Positions 17,335 through 27,221 of a DNA stretch of 64,000 nt are shown here, in pieces. Position 1 is the first letter of the stretch; every line of letters starts with the position of its first letter. The translations under genes were made by a program, and so were the position numbers. Source of the DNA: Pseudomonadota bacterium (GTDB taxonomy: Bacteria > Myxococcota_A > Polyangia > GCA-2747355); assembly GCA_016711215.1 (NCBI GenBank), contig JADJTL010000002.1, positions 620,001 through 684,000 on the forward strand. Direction: 5' to 3'. The notes beneath the pieces are model-generated. The model searched no databases. It worked only from the letters and a program-made list of their open reading frames with translations, and had not been told where the DNA came from.

Positions 17335-17660
17335 ACCTCACCCCGGAGCCCCACCGCCCGCCCCCCTGAGCCTCTCGCCGGCGTGACTCCGGACGACGCC
17401 TCCGGGTCGACCGCGATCGTTCGACCGCCCTTCCTGGAGCGATTCCCGTGGCTGAGCGATTCCTGACCGATTCCCGTCGCTGGCGCTGCCTGGCGCCGTG
17501 CCCGCGGGCAGGCGGCGGCGTAGCGCTCGGGCGCGCCGGATGCGGGCGCGCCGGATGCGGCGCCGCCGGGCGTGGATTGTGCTAAAAGCCCGGCCTGGCA
17601 GCGCCTGGTCCGGCGAGCCGCGGCTGCGCGGCGCGCTGGGTGGTGCCCGCGAGGACCTCG
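17335..17660. other. Intergenic region with a 15-bp direct repeat
   Basis: 326 bp upstream of the giant gene. Two perfect copies of GGGCGCGCCGGATGC lie side by side at 17529-17543 and 17544-17558. A looser repetition of GCGATTCC occurs around 17440-17480. The ribosome site of the next gene is GAGGA at 17651-17655. The promoter is not evident. Confidence 0.6.
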
Positions 17661-20600
17661 ATGGAACAGATCACCAGTCTCAGCGAGCGAATCACTACGC
17701 TCAAGGATATCGCGCTCTCCTTGCAGGAGGGTGCGATCCACACCCGCCTACTGCCCGAGGTCGACAAGATCCTGGCGCTGCCCGACGAGCTCGGCCCGAC
17801 CACCGTCGGTGAGCGCGAGGCAATCGCGCGCCAGGTGCGCGAGTACGAACAGACCTTCGACAGCATGGGCTACCGCCTGCTCGAGCAGCTCATGCCGAGC
17901 ATTGGCGTGTCGCAGATTTTTCAGGTCGTGCGCGCGGCCGACAGCTTCAAGGCTCAGCTCAGGCGCCGGGTCGGCACGGTGTTCAAGGCGCACGACGGGA
18001 CGCAGGTGGAGATCGATGCGCACGTCTACGACGTGCTGACGCGCTACAGCCTGTCGATCGGTACACCACCGGTGACCGAGGCGATGCGCGAGCTGGTCGC
18101 CCGCGTGCTCTTCGGCAAGCCGACCGACGAGCTCTTCACCTTCGGCGAGACGCTGGTCCAGAACCCCACCGACTTCGAGTCGCTGCTGCGCTCGTTGCAG
18201 CAGCTCGTCGACGCTAGCCTGCACTACAACACGGCGGCGGAGGAGGCGGCCTTCCTGCGGGAAGCCTGCGACTACCTCAACTTCGAAGGCGGTCGGCTCT
18301 TCAACCGCGTCGTGATCACGGAGAGCCCCAACCGCGTGGTCGAGCTGATCGCGCGCCACCTCTTCGATAAGTTCAGTCCCGGCGAGGCGCCGCCCCTGCG
18401 GCAGGTCGAGGGGGTCGATGGCCTCGACGAGCAGCTAATCGAGCGCATGCATGCCGAGCCGAACGCGGTCTTCGTCGCGCGGGTGACGCGGATTCCCCAC
18501 CGCTTGTTGCAGGGCGACGGCGTCCACCAGCGCTGGCGCAGCGTGATCGGTAGGCTGCTGCTAATCGACGACTCGCCGCGGGCGCGGCAGTCGAATACGA
18601 CGATTGTCTACACGCTCTTTCCGCATGTCGCGCGCACGCTGCGCAACATCCAGACCAGCCTGGCGGGGCGGCCGGCGAACACGCAGCTCCAGCTCCGTCG
18701 CTTGCTCGAGCGCTTCACGCCGCAGGCGCTCGGCGCGATGCGCGAGGCGATCGGCGGGCGGCTGCAGGCGCTGGTCGAAGAGGGGGTCCTGGCGACGACC
18801 GTGGAGCAGGTGCGCGCGGAGGACTGGCGCCGCGACGCCCTCTTCGACTACCTCGCGCTGGTCAAGCTGCAGCGCCTGGTGGCCTTCGTCGAGCGCGTGG
18901 CCAGCAGCGACGATGCCGCGCGCGCCGAGCTCGGCCGGGAGCTGCGCGAGCAGGTGGCGCACGACTGGATGCGCTACTTCTATCGGGGTCTGCCTCCCGC
19001 CGAATATAGCGCGACGGTCGTCCCTGGCGGCGGTCGCGGCGCCCTGACGCTGATCGGCGAGTTCCACCGCGAGCAGGTGCGTCAGCACGTGACGCACTTC
19101 TGCCGCGACCAGCTCGCCGGCTGTCGGCGCCGTCTCGACGAGCTGAAGCAAGAGCTCGCCATCCCCAGCTCGAGCACCGACGAGATCGAGGCCGGGGTGC
19201 GCCAGTCGCAGCTGCGCGCTCTCTCGCCCAGCCAATGGGAGCCCGGCACGCAGGACACGACGCTGCCCGACCATCTGGCGCAGACGATGGCCTATCGCTT
19301 GGCCGACGCGGCCGGCCGGCTGGCGCGCCGCGCGCGCGAGGGCGTCGAGCGGGCGGCCTTCGGCAACGTCACGGGGACGGCAGCCGCGCTCTTCAAGCGC
19401 ACCCTCTCCGACGCCGGCTTCGGCGCGCTGCACGGCCATCTGGAGCAACGCTGGGGCGATCAGGTCGGCCGCGCCGACCGTCGCTTGCGTCATGTGCTGG
19501 GGCCGGTGCAGGAGGTCGTGCGTGCGGTGCAGCGCTCGATGGACGAGCTCAAGGGCGAGCTCGATCCGGTGGCGGTCAGCGAGATCGAGGCCGTGCTCAA
19601 CGTCGTCGAGCAGGGTTATTTCTATCCGACGCTGGTGCTGCCGGCGATGGCCTGGAGTTACGGCGACGTCTTTCCGGCCAAGGACTACCCGCCCGCCAGC
19701 ACGATCCGCGTGCCCCTCAACCAGCACCACGAGCTCGACGCCGACGCGCTGCTGACGCGCCTCGAGGAGCTGCGTTACCTCTTCCGGCGCTTCCCGGAGC
19801 TCTTCGAGCTGCTCTGCCGCAGCATGCTGCTGGTGATCAACTCGCCGCATAACCCGACGGGGGTGGTCTACCGCCGCGAGACCATCCTCAAGCTGCTGCA
19901 GATCGCCGCGGAGTACGGCCTGACGGTGGTCGACGACAACTCGTACCACAAGATCGTCACGCGCGAGGTCAAGGCCCGCGAGGGCGACGCCTGCGTTGCC
20001 CAGCTCTATGAGCGCCACCGGGCGCAGTTCTCCCGGCCGGTGCGCATGATCACGGTCGGGGCGACGACCAAGGGGCTTCAGGGCTCGGGTGATCGCACCG
20101 GCTTGATTCACGCGAATCTGCCCGGGGCGGTGGCCTATGCCGCCGAGCACGCCTCTGAGCCGCATCTGATGTCGCTCTACCTGACGCAGCTCAAGCTCGA
20201 GGCTGGGCTCGCCGCCAAGCGCTACACGCGCCAGCTCGAGCAGCTCGCCGCGCAGATGCTCGACCCGACGGCCTCGCCCTGGGAGCCCTTGCAGCGCTTG
20301 CTCGAAGCCGAGCTGGAGCAGGCTGCCGACCTGCGCTTTCCCACCGTGGCCTTCGATCGTCTGCTCGGCGGCTACGAGCAGCTGCTGCGCCTGAAGGGCC
20401 GGGACGCCACGCGCACGCACCTCTCGGCCAGCCTCAGCGAGCTGGTCGGGTCGATCAAGGGACTGCGCCTCGAGCGACGCCTGCGGGAGGATGTCGAGCA
20501 GCGCCTGCAGCAGGCGCGGCTGGCCTATCTGCGGGTCTTCAGCGACGACGCGCAGGCGCCCGAGCTGATCGAGCCGCAGGGGGCGTTCTATTGCTGCCTG

Positions 20601-23600
20601 CGGCTCTGCGCGGCCGATGACGACCGGCACGTGCGCGAGTTTCTGCGCGCCCTCGCGCGCCACCGCAAGGTCGATCTGACCTACGCGGGCCGCGGCTTCG
20701 TGCGGCTCTCGCTGGGCGGCATGTTGAAGGGGGATGCCCGCAGCTACGATCGCCTGGGGCAGGTGGTCGAGGTCTATCTGCGCGCCCTGATCAAGTACTG
20801 GCAGCGCTTCTGCGCCTGTGAGCGCGACCTGGGGCAGCTCGAGGCGATCTTCAAGCGCGCGGGAGACGACGCCGCGGGCGTGCCCGGCACGAGCCCCTCG
20901 GCGGGGCCCGCGGGCGCGCCCGGGGGGGGCCATTCGGATGACGCGCTGGCGCTGCTCTGGGAGGACCTGAGCGCCCTGGTCGCGGCCCATCCGGCGCCAG
21001 CCGGACGCGCCGAGGTGCAGCGCGGACAGCGAATCGAGCTGAGCGAGCGCGGCATCATCTACTGCATCGAGGAGGGGCGCTCGGCCGCCGAGAAGATCTT
21101 CGTCGAGCTGGGCGGGCCGCAGCCGGCTACCGACGCTGAGGAGGCGGCGGTCGGCTACGGCGGCTGCGAGGCCGTCCCCGAGGTGCTGAGCAGTCACGCC
21201 TTTCGCGTCGTCTATCGCCGCCTGCTCAAGCAGGTCTATCGCTCGCTGCCGGCCCTTGCGGACCTCTCCTTCGAGCAGGTCGAGAATCAGTATGGTCCGC
21301 TGGCCTGCCAGAGCGCCTACTTCGACCGCCAGTTGATCGACGCTGTCTTTCGCAGCGTGCTCGCCGCGATGTATCGCGCCTGGCATGGCAGCAGCACGAT
21401 CAAGGTGCTCGTCGCGCGCTTGGCCGCCCGCCGCCACGCCGAGAAGGTCGCCGCGCTGCACGGCATCAACGAGAAGCTCAACCAGCTGCTCAACGAGCTG
21501 ATGTTCGCCTTCGAGCAGCCCGACGAGGTGGTGCGCGCCACCGGGACCTTCGAGATCGGCTACGAGGCCCTGGGCGGCATCGAGCCCCACCCCGACCTGC
21601 CGGCCTACCTGAAGCGCGTGATCAGCGGCTGCGACTTCGCCGGCGCGACGGTCGCGCTCAACCCGGCGCCGAGCTATGTCACCGGCGCGGTCAAGCGCGT
21701 CGCCGACCACCGCTATCAGTTCACGCGGCGCGAGGTCGAGCGTGGCGGGCGGATCACGCCGATCGAGTACTTCCACCGCCGGCTGGCGCTCTTCGCCGAG
21801 CTGAGCAACCTGGCGCATTACGTCTGCAAGGCGGTCCAGGTCGGTCCCTTCAAGATGCTGCTGGTGATCCACCGCGCCGACTTTCACCTGATCTGCGACG
21901 AGCTGCGGCTCTTCCCGCAGATCGAAGAGGTGCAGCTCGCGCCGGCGCTCCATCGCCTGCGTTGGGATGGCGTGCTGCTGCTCGGTATTCCCGCCAAGAC
22001 GCTGGGGGACAGCTTCAAGACCGGCTATGTGCTCGACCGTCAGGCCGACGGGGCGCTGCTGGCGACCGCCTGGGTCGCACGCGAGGATGCGACCGACTAT
22101 GTCGGCTTCCTCAAGAAATCCTTGCTGACGCTCCATAACGAGCAGGTCAAGGCGCTGGGCGGGATGCCCGTGCACGGCGCGATGATCACGATCACCTTCA
22201 AGAACGGCCTGCGCAAGACCGTGGCCTTCTCGGCCGACAGCGGCACCGGCAAGTCCGAGACGATCACGGCGATGATGGAGCAGCTCGCGAGCGGCGTCGG
22301 CCAGGCGGCCGAGCTCTCCCGCATCGACATCTTGGCCGGCGACATGCTCTCGCTCTGGCGGGGCGAGGACGACCAGATCTACGCCTTTGGCACCGAGACC
22401 GGCGACTTCCTGCGGCTGACGGACATCACCGAGACCTGGAAGGCGCGCTTCGGTGATCTGATCCGGCGCGGCAGCTTCTCCAACCTGCACTTCCTCAAGA
22501 ACCCCCGGGTCACAATCCCAGGCATCTGCGACATGCAGAAGGTGCTCTCGCCGACCCGCGTCAACGGCTTCTTCTACATCAACAACTACGAGCCGGTGAG
22601 CGGCGGCGCGGTGGAACTCAGCGACGATCCGCACCATGTGCTCAAGCACACGCTGGTGCGCGGCCTGCGCAAGAACAAGGGCACCAGCGGCGACCAGCCG
22701 ACGCTGCGCGCGGGCCTCGAGTTCGCCGGCCAGGCCGCGTTGGTGACGCGCTTCCGCCACGCAATCGACGAGCTCTTGGAGTGGCAAGAGCGCAAGGTCG
22801 ACGGTCGGTCGCTGACCTGCCTGGCCTACCGCGACGGCGCCGATGACATCTACAAGGCGCGCGAGCTGGTCGGGCAGGCCTTTCGTGGACGTGAGTTCGA
22901 GCACGGGGGCAAGCGGCGCCGGATCGCCGCCGTCAGCTATGACGTCCTGCGCAACCTCTTCTGGCTGCATAGCCTCGACCGGCTCAGCCTGCCGCTCGAC
23001 CGCACGGTCTACGATCAGATCTACGAGCCGCTGGTCAGCACCTTCTGCGGCAATCCCTTCGTCGACGCCGAGGGGATGGACCGGACGCTGAGCACCTTCG
23101 CCGAGACGATGCGGCTGGCGCGCGTCCACACGGGGTCGATCAAGACGCAGCTCGCACGCGATGGCTACGAGTTCAGCGGGCCGGCCGAGGCCGCGCGCGA
23201 TGTCGTCGTGTTCTTGCTGGAGGACGAAGAGGTCAACGCGCGCTTCCAGCGCAACAAGGCCAAGGTGCATCGAGCGATGCAGTCGACCTATCGGCAGGTG
23301 CTCGAGGCGGGCAGCAACCTGCCGGTCGAGCTGGAGGGCTACAACCTGCTCCTGCTCGAGGCGCATGAAAGCACCCACGTGGCGTTCCAGGGGATGGACG
23401 GCGAGCTCTTCACGCTCTCGACCCCGGAGTATCGCCACAAGAAGCTGGTGGCTGAGGCGGCGCGAGCGCCGACGGCGCCGCGTGCCAAGACGAGCGCGGC
23501 GGCGAAGCCAGCCGGCGTCAGCCCCGCGCGCTTCGTGCCCGCTCTGGCCCTGCCCGAGATGACGGCGGCGATCGCCGACATCTGCGAGAACCCGAACCTC

Positions 23601-23903
23601 GACCTCGGACTGGCCACGCTCGAGGTCGACCTCTCCGACTACCGGCGGATCCGCTACTGGAACTCGATCGACGAGCTGACCTATCAGGTGCTGCTGCTCA
23701 ACGGGGTGATCAGCATCGGTGCGACGGGTGCCGAGCTGGCGCGCTTCCCCTACGAGGTGCGCAAGGCGCATTACGTGGCGCAGCTGATCGTGGCGCAGCG
23801 ACCACCCGAGCGCGCCGTCGAGGAGGTCGCGCCGGCGCGCCCCGCGCGCGCGCTTGCCGGATCACGCAGCACCAACGCCAAGCCGAGCGGGAGGGACGCC
23901 TGA
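17661..23903 (+). CDS. Giant fusion: aminotransferase fold plus PEP-carboxykinase/HprK-like kinase fold
   Basis: 2080 aa, start ATG 17661 with GAGGA 5 nt upstream. Residues 1 to about 630 are helical and unassigned. About 640-1040 is a fold-type I PLP aminotransferase: NPTG 731-734, Asp759 and Tyr762 (VVDDNSY), PLP-Lys804 (GATTKGLQG) and RLSLGG near the end. A Gly/Ala/Pro linker (about 1070-1095) leads to a second half with the P-loop ADSGTGKS (1525-1532), ILAGDMLSLW and GDFLRLTDI. These follow the order of ATP-type PEP carboxykinase, while the P-loop also resembles HPr kinase. The C-terminal tail (about 1955-2080) is unassigned. The stop overlaps the aspartokinase start (TGATG). I infer a role around PEP/oxaloacetate/aspartate, but activity of either half is unproven. 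Confidence 0.8.
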   Translation: MEQITSLSERITTLKDIALSLQEGAIHTRLLPEVDKILALPDELGPTTVGEREAIARQVREYEQTFDSMGYRLLEQLMPSIGVSQIFQVVRAADSFKAQLRRRVGTVFKAHDGTQVEIDAHVYDVLTRYSLSIGTPPVTEAMRELVARVLFGKPTDELFTFGETLVQNPTDFESLLRSLQQLVDASLHYNTAAEEAAFLREACDYLNFEGGRLFNRVVITESPNRVVELIARHLFDKFSPGEAPPLRQVEGVDGLDEQLIERMHAEPNAVFVARVTRIPHRLLQGDGVHQRWRSVIGRLLLIDDSPRARQSNTTIVYTLFPHVARTLRNIQTSLAGRPANTQLQLRRLLERFTPQALGAMREAIGGRLQALVEEGVLATTVEQVRAEDWRRDALFDYLALVKLQRLVAFVERVASSDDAARAELGRELREQVAHDWMRYFYRGLPPAEYSATVVPGGGRGALTLIGEFHREQVRQHVTHFCRDQLAGCRRRLDELKQELAIPSSSTDEIEAGVRQSQLRALSPSQWEPGTQDTTLPDHLAQTMAYRLADAAGRLARRAREGVERAAFGNVTGTAAALFKRTLSDAGFGALHGHLEQRWGDQVGRADRRLRHVLGPVQEVVRAVQRSMDELKGELDPVAVSEIEAVLNVVEQGYFYPTLVLPAMAWSYGDVFPAKDYPPASTIRVPLNQHHELDADALLTRLEELRYLFRRFPELFELLCRSMLLVINSPHNPTGVVYRRETILKLLQIAAEYGLTVVDDNSYHKIVTREVKAREGDACVAQLYERHRAQFSRPVRMITVGATTKGLQGSGDRTGLIHANLPGAVAYAAEHASEPHLMSLYLTQLKLEAGLAAKRYTRQLEQLAAQMLDPTASPWEPLQRLLEAELEQAADLRFPTVAFDRLLGGYEQLLRLKGRDATRTHLSASLSELVGSIKGLRLERRLREDVEQRLQQARLAYLRVFSDDAQAPELIEPQGAFYCCLRLCAADDDRHVREFLRALARHRKVDLTYAGRGFVRLSLGGMLKGDARSYDRLGQVVEVYLRALIKYWQRFCACERDLGQLEAIFKRAGDDAAGVPGTSPSAGPAGAPGGGHSDDALALLWEDLSALVAAHPAPAGRAEVQRGQRIELSERGIIYCIEEGRSAAEKIFVELGGPQPATDAEEAAVGYGGCEAVPEVLSSHAFRVVYRRLLKQVYRSLPALADLSFEQVENQYGPLACQSAYFDRQLIDAVFRSVLAAMYRAWHGSSTIKVLVARLAARRHAEKVAALHGINEKLNQLLNELMFAFEQPDEVVRATGTFEIGYEALGGIEPHPDLPAYLKRVISGCDFAGATVALNPAPSYVTGAVKRVADHRYQFTRREVERGGRITPIEYFHRRLALFAELSNLAHYVCKAVQVGPFKMLLVIHRADFHLICDELRLFPQIEEVQLAPALHRLRWDGVLLLGIPAKTLGDSFKTGYVLDRQADGALLATAWVAREDATDYVGFLKKSLLTLHNEQVKALGGMPVHGAMITITFKNGLRKTVAFSADSGTGKSETITAMMEQLASGVGQAAELSRIDILAGDMLSLWRGEDDQIYAFGTETGDFLRLTDITETWKARFGDLIRRGSFSNLHFLKNPRVTIPGICDMQKVLSPTRVNGFFYINNYEPVSGGAVELSDDPHHVLKHTLVRGLRKNKGTSGDQPTLRAGLEFAGQAALVTRFRHAIDELLEWQERKVDGRSLTCLAYRDGADDIYKARELVGQAFRGREFEHGGKRRRIAAVSYDVLRNLFWLHSLDRLSLPLDRTVYDQIYEPLVSTFCGNPFVDAEGMDRTLSTFAETMRLARVHTGSIKTQLARDGYEFSGPAEAARDVVVFLLEDEEVNARFQRNKAKVHRAMQSTYRQVLEAGSNLPVELEGYNLLLLEAHESTHVAFQGMDGELFTLSTPEYRHKKLVAEAARAPTAPRAKTSAAAKPAGVSPARFVPALALPEMTAAIADICENPNLDLGLATLEVDLSDYRRIRYWNSIDELTYQVLLLNGVISIGATGAELARFPYEVRKAHYVAQLIVAQRPPERAVEEVAPARPARALAGSRSTNAKPSGRDA

Positions 23904-26350
23904 TGTTGGTGATGAAGTTCGGAGGCAGCTCGCTGGCCGACGGGGCGGCGCTGGAGCGGACGGCGCGGCTGATCGCTGCGGAGCGCGAGCCGGTGGTCGT
24001 CGTCTCCGCGATGGACGACACGACCGAATGGCTGCTCGAGGCCGGGGCCTGCGCCGAGCGAGGCGACCCGGCCGCCTGTGCGGTCGAGCTCGCGCGCTTG
24101 CGCTCATTGCATCTGTCGGCCGCCGGCGGCGATCAGGGGCTGGCTGAGCAGCTCGAGGCGCTGATTCGTGATCTGGAGTCGATCCTCGAGGGTGTGCGCC
24201 TGCTGCGCGAGCTGACGCCGCGCTCGAGGGCGCTGATCGTCTCCTTCGGCGAGCGTCTCTCGGCGCTGCTGATGGCCGGCAAGCTGCGCGCCTGCGGCCG
24301 ATCGGCCGAGGCGGTCGACGCGCGAGCGCTGATCGTCAGCGATGAGCGCTATGACGGGGCCACCGTGCTGCGCGAGCCGACGACCGAGCGCATCCGCGCG
24401 GGGCTGCAGCCCTTGCTCAACGCCGCGGCGATTCCAGTGGTCACCGGCTATATCGCCGCGACGCCCGCCGGCGTGACGACCACGCTGGGCCGCAGCGGCT
24501 CGGACTATACGGCGACCCTGATCGGGGCGGCGCTCGGCGCCGAGCAGATCGACATCTACACCGACGTCGACGGCATCCTCAGCGCCGATCCGCGGCTGGT
24601 CAAGGAGGCGCGCACCTTGCCGCAGGTTTCGTATCGCGAGGCGGCGGAGATGGCCTATTTCGGCGCCCGCGTGCTGCATCCGCGGACGATCACGCCCGCA
24701 GCCGAGGCCGGCATCCCCGTGCGCGTGCGCAGCACCTTCTTGCCTGAGCGCCTCGGCACGCTGATCGCGCCCACTGCGCCGACGCTGCCGCTCGGGGTCA
24801 AGACGGTGACCTCGATTCATGGTCAGGCGCTGGTCACGATCGAGGGCCGCGGCATGGCCGGGATACCCGGCGTCGCCCGGCGTATCTTCGAGGCAGCCGA
24901 GCTGGCGAGCGTCAACGTCGTGATGATTGCGCAGTCGTCGTCGGAGCAGGCGGTGTCGTTGGTCGTGGCCGAGGCCGATACGACGCGGTTGATCGCCTCG
25001 CTGCACGAGCGCTTCGCCCCCGAGCTGGCCCGCGGCGCGGTCGAGCAGGTGGCGGCGCAGCACGAGATCGCCGTCGTCTCGGTGATCGGCCAGGGGATGG
25101 CGGGGACCGCGGGCGTGTCGGGGCGCTTCTTTGGCGCGCTGGGGCACGCCCACGTCAACGTGCTGGCGATCGCCCAGGGCGGCTCGGAGCTCAGCATCTC
25201 GGCGGCCGTGCGCGAGCCGGAGGCGCGGCGCGCGGTGCGGGCCAGCCATACGGCCTTCGGCCTGACGCGGGTGATCAACGTCGCGCTGATCGGCTGTGGC
25301 CGGGTCGGCGGGACGCTGCTGCGGCAGCTCGACCAGACCCGGGTGCGCCTGCAGCGCGAGCTCGACCTCGAGCTGCGCCTGGTGGCCGTCGCCACCAGCG
25401 AGCGGATGCTCTTCGACACCGACGGCCTGCCGCCCGCAGGCGTGCTGGAGCAGCTCGAGCGCGCTCCCGCGCGGCCGAGCGATGAGGCCCTGATCGCGCG
25501 GCTGCTCGAGCAGCGCTTCAGCGATGGCGTGCTCGTCGACGTGACGGCGGCCGACACGACGGCCCTGCACCTCGCGGCGCTCGAGGCTCGCCTGCACGTC
25601 GTCACCGCCAACAAGTTGCCGCTGAGCGGCTCGCTGAGCAGCTACCGCCGGCTGCAGGCGGCGAGCCGCGGCGCCGGCGTCCGCTACAACTACGAGACGA
25701 CCTTCGGCGCGGGCCTGCCGCTGCTGCATACGCTGCAGGAGTTGATTCACACCGGTGATCGCCCGCTGCGCATCAGCGGCTGCCTCTCGGGTACCCTCGG
25801 GTTCCTCTGTAGCTGTCTCGACGAGGGCATGCCCTTGGCCGAGGCGGTTGCCGAGGCGGAGCGCCTCGGCTTCACGGAGCCCGATCCGCGCGAAGATCTC
25901 AGCGGTCGCGACGTCGCGCGCAAGGCGCTGATCATCGCCCGCGCCTGTGGGATGGCGCTCGAGCCCGAGGACGTACAGCTCGAGGCCGTGGTCCCGGCGC
26001 TCGAGCAGGGCCTGCAGCCGGCGCTCGCGGCCTTCGCCCCGCGCCTCGCCGAGCGCGTGGCCGCGGCGCGGGCGAAGGGGCAGGTGCTGCGCTACGTGGC
26101 CGAGATCACCGAGGCCGGGGCGCGGGTCGGGCTGCAAGAGGTGCCAGCGAACGGCCCCATTGGCTCGCTGCGGGGGCCGGACAACATCGTCGTCTTCCAG
26201 ACCGAGCGTTATCGCGAGCATCCGCTGGTGATTCGCGGCCCCGGCGCGGGAGCCGATGTCACCGCCGCTGGTGTGCTCGGCGACGTGCTGAAGACCGCCG
26301 GCGTGGCCGGGCGAGCGCTCGGCGCGGCGGCCCTCGAGGAGACGCTCTAG
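23903..26350 (+). CDS. thrA: Bifunctional aspartokinase / homoserine dehydrogenase
   Basis: 815 aa, catalysing the first and third steps from aspartate to threonine/methionine. The aspartokinase domain (about 1-290) has KFGGSSLAD at the start, GRSGSDYTATL and YTDVDGILSADPRLV. Two ACT regulatory domains (about 310-455) should sense threonine. The homoserine dehydrogenase domain starts near 458 with GCGRVGG (NAD(P) site), then NYETTFGAGLPLL, SGTLGFL and DPREDLSGRDVARK. Its start overlaps the stop of the giant aminotransferase/kinase gene by one base; ATG at 23912 is an alternative. Length is typical. The coupling suggests the two proteins are needed in similar amounts. Confidence 0.95.
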   Translation: MLVMKFGGSSLADGAALERTARLIAAEREPVVVVSAMDDTTEWLLEAGACAERGDPAACAVELARLRSLHLSAAGGDQGLAEQLEALIRDLESILEGVRLLRELTPRSRALIVSFGERLSALLMAGKLRACGRSAEAVDARALIVSDERYDGATVLREPTTERIRAGLQPLLNAAAIPVVTGYIAATPAGVTTTLGRSGSDYTATLIGAALGAEQIDIYTDVDGILSADPRLVKEARTLPQVSYREAAEMAYFGARVLHPRTITPAAEAGIPVRVRSTFLPERLGTLIAPTAPTLPLGVKTVTSIHGQALVTIEGRGMAGIPGVARRIFEAAELASVNVVMIAQSSSEQAVSLVVAEADTTRLIASLHERFAPELARGAVEQVAAQHEIAVVSVIGQGMAGTAGVSGRFFGALGHAHVNVLAIAQGGSELSISAAVREPEARRAVRASHTAFGLTRVINVALIGCGRVGGTLLRQLDQTRVRLQRELDLELRLVAVATSERMLFDTDGLPPAGVLEQLERAPARPSDEALIARLLEQRFSDGVLVDVTAADTTALHLAALEARLHVVTANKLPLSGSLSSYRRLQAASRGAGVRYNYETTFGAGLPLLHTLQELIHTGDRPLRISGCLSGTLGFLCSCLDEGMPLAEAVAEAERLGFTEPDPREDLSGRDVARKALIIARACGMALEPEDVQLEAVVPALEQGLQPALAAFAPRLAERVAAARAKGQVLRYVAEITEAGARVGLQEVPANGPIGSLRGPDNIVVFQTERYREHPLVIRGPGAGADVTAAGVLGDVLKTAGVAGRALGAAALEETL

Positions 26351-26353
26351 CAC

Positions 26354-26398
26354 GCTCTCGCCGCTGCTTACCCTCTCGCCGCTTTCTACCCTCTCGAC
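26354..26398. repeat. 18-bp imperfect tandem repeat just after the thrA stop
   Basis: Two and a half copies of an 18-bp unit (GCTCTCGCCGCTGCTTAC at 26354-26371, a variant at 26372-26389, partial at 26390-26398), starting three bases after the stop codon. It fills most of the gap before terC. Confidence 0.75.
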
Positions 26399-26429
26399 AG
26401 GGCCGGGGAAGTCGTGCGAAGGAGGGCGC

Positions 26430-27218
26430 GTGATTCAGCTCCTCAGCGACCCCGCCACCTGGGTCAGTCTGCTCACGCTCTCCGCGCTGGAGATCGTGTT
26501 GGGCATCGACAATATCGTCTTTCTCGCGATCCTCGCCGGGCGTCTGCCGGCAGCCGAACAAGCGCGCGCGCGCCGCCTCGGGCTCTTGCTGGCGTTGGCG
26601 ACGCGCCTGCTCTTGCTCTTCGCCATCACCTGGCTGATGGGCCTGACGCGCGAGCTCTTCCGCGTGCTCGGCCACCCCTTTAGCGGACGCGACCTGATCC
26701 TCGGCGCCGGCGGGCTCTTCTTGCTGGCCAAGGCCACCTTCGAGATCCACGACAAGCTCGAGGTCCAGCCCACGCCCGAGGACGGCGGCGAGGCGACGCG
26801 CGGGCGCGCCCGCTTCGGGCTGGTGCTGCTGCAGATCGCCCTGCTCGACCTCGTCTTCTCGCTCGACTCGGTGATCACCGCGGTGGGCATGGCCCAGCAT
26901 CTCGCGGTGATGATCGCGGCGATGGTGATCGCCGTCGGCGTGATGCTGGTCTTCGCCGAAGGCGTCTCGACCTTCGTCGAGCGCCACCCGACGATGAAGA
27001 TGCTGGCGCTGGCCTTTCTGCTGCTGATCGGGGTGATGCTGCTGGCCGAGGCGACCGGCCGCCACGTCGAGCGCGGCTATATCTACTTCGCCATGGCCTT
27101 CTCCTTCGTCGTCGAGCTGCTAAACATCCGGGTGCGCCGGACGCAGCCGAGCCCGCTGGCCTTGCCGGATTCCCCGGTAGAGCAGCCTCAGGCGCGCCGC
27201 CCCAGCCTCTCGGAGTGA
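26430..27218 (+). CDS. TerC family integral membrane protein
   Basis: 262 aa, start GTG 26430 with GGAGG at 26421-26425. Several hydrophobic helices, consistent with the seven-helix TerC topology, run from LSALEIVLGIDNIVFLAILA to a C-terminal FAMAFSFVVELLNIR. The acidic intramembrane motifs EIVLGIDN and DLVFSLDSVITA are family hallmarks; they are thought to bind metal ions. Some members export manganese or help metal loading of secreted enzymes; others are linked to tellurite resistance. The cytoplasmic loop (about 105-130) is charged. No ter operon genes are nearby, so a metal homeostasis role is more likely than tellurite resistance. Confidence 0.9.
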   Translation: MIQLLSDPATWVSLLTLSALEIVLGIDNIVFLAILAGRLPAAEQARARRLGLLLALATRLLLLFAITWLMGLTRELFRVLGHPFSGRDLILGAGGLFLLAKATFEIHDKLEVQPTPEDGGEATRGRARFGLVLLQIALLDLVFSLDSVITAVGMAQHLAVMIAAMVIAVGVMLVFAEGVSTFVERHPTMKMLALAFLLLIGVMLLAEATGRHVERGYIYFAMAFSFVVELLNIRVRRTQPSPLALPDSPVEQPQARRPSLSE

Positions 27219-27221
27219 AGC

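Noticed and set aside
18561..23771. A 1736-codon open frame on the minus strand opposite the giant gene
   Set aside because: Antisense to a gene with recognisable aminotransferase and P-loop motifs; it carries no domain and is explained by high GC.
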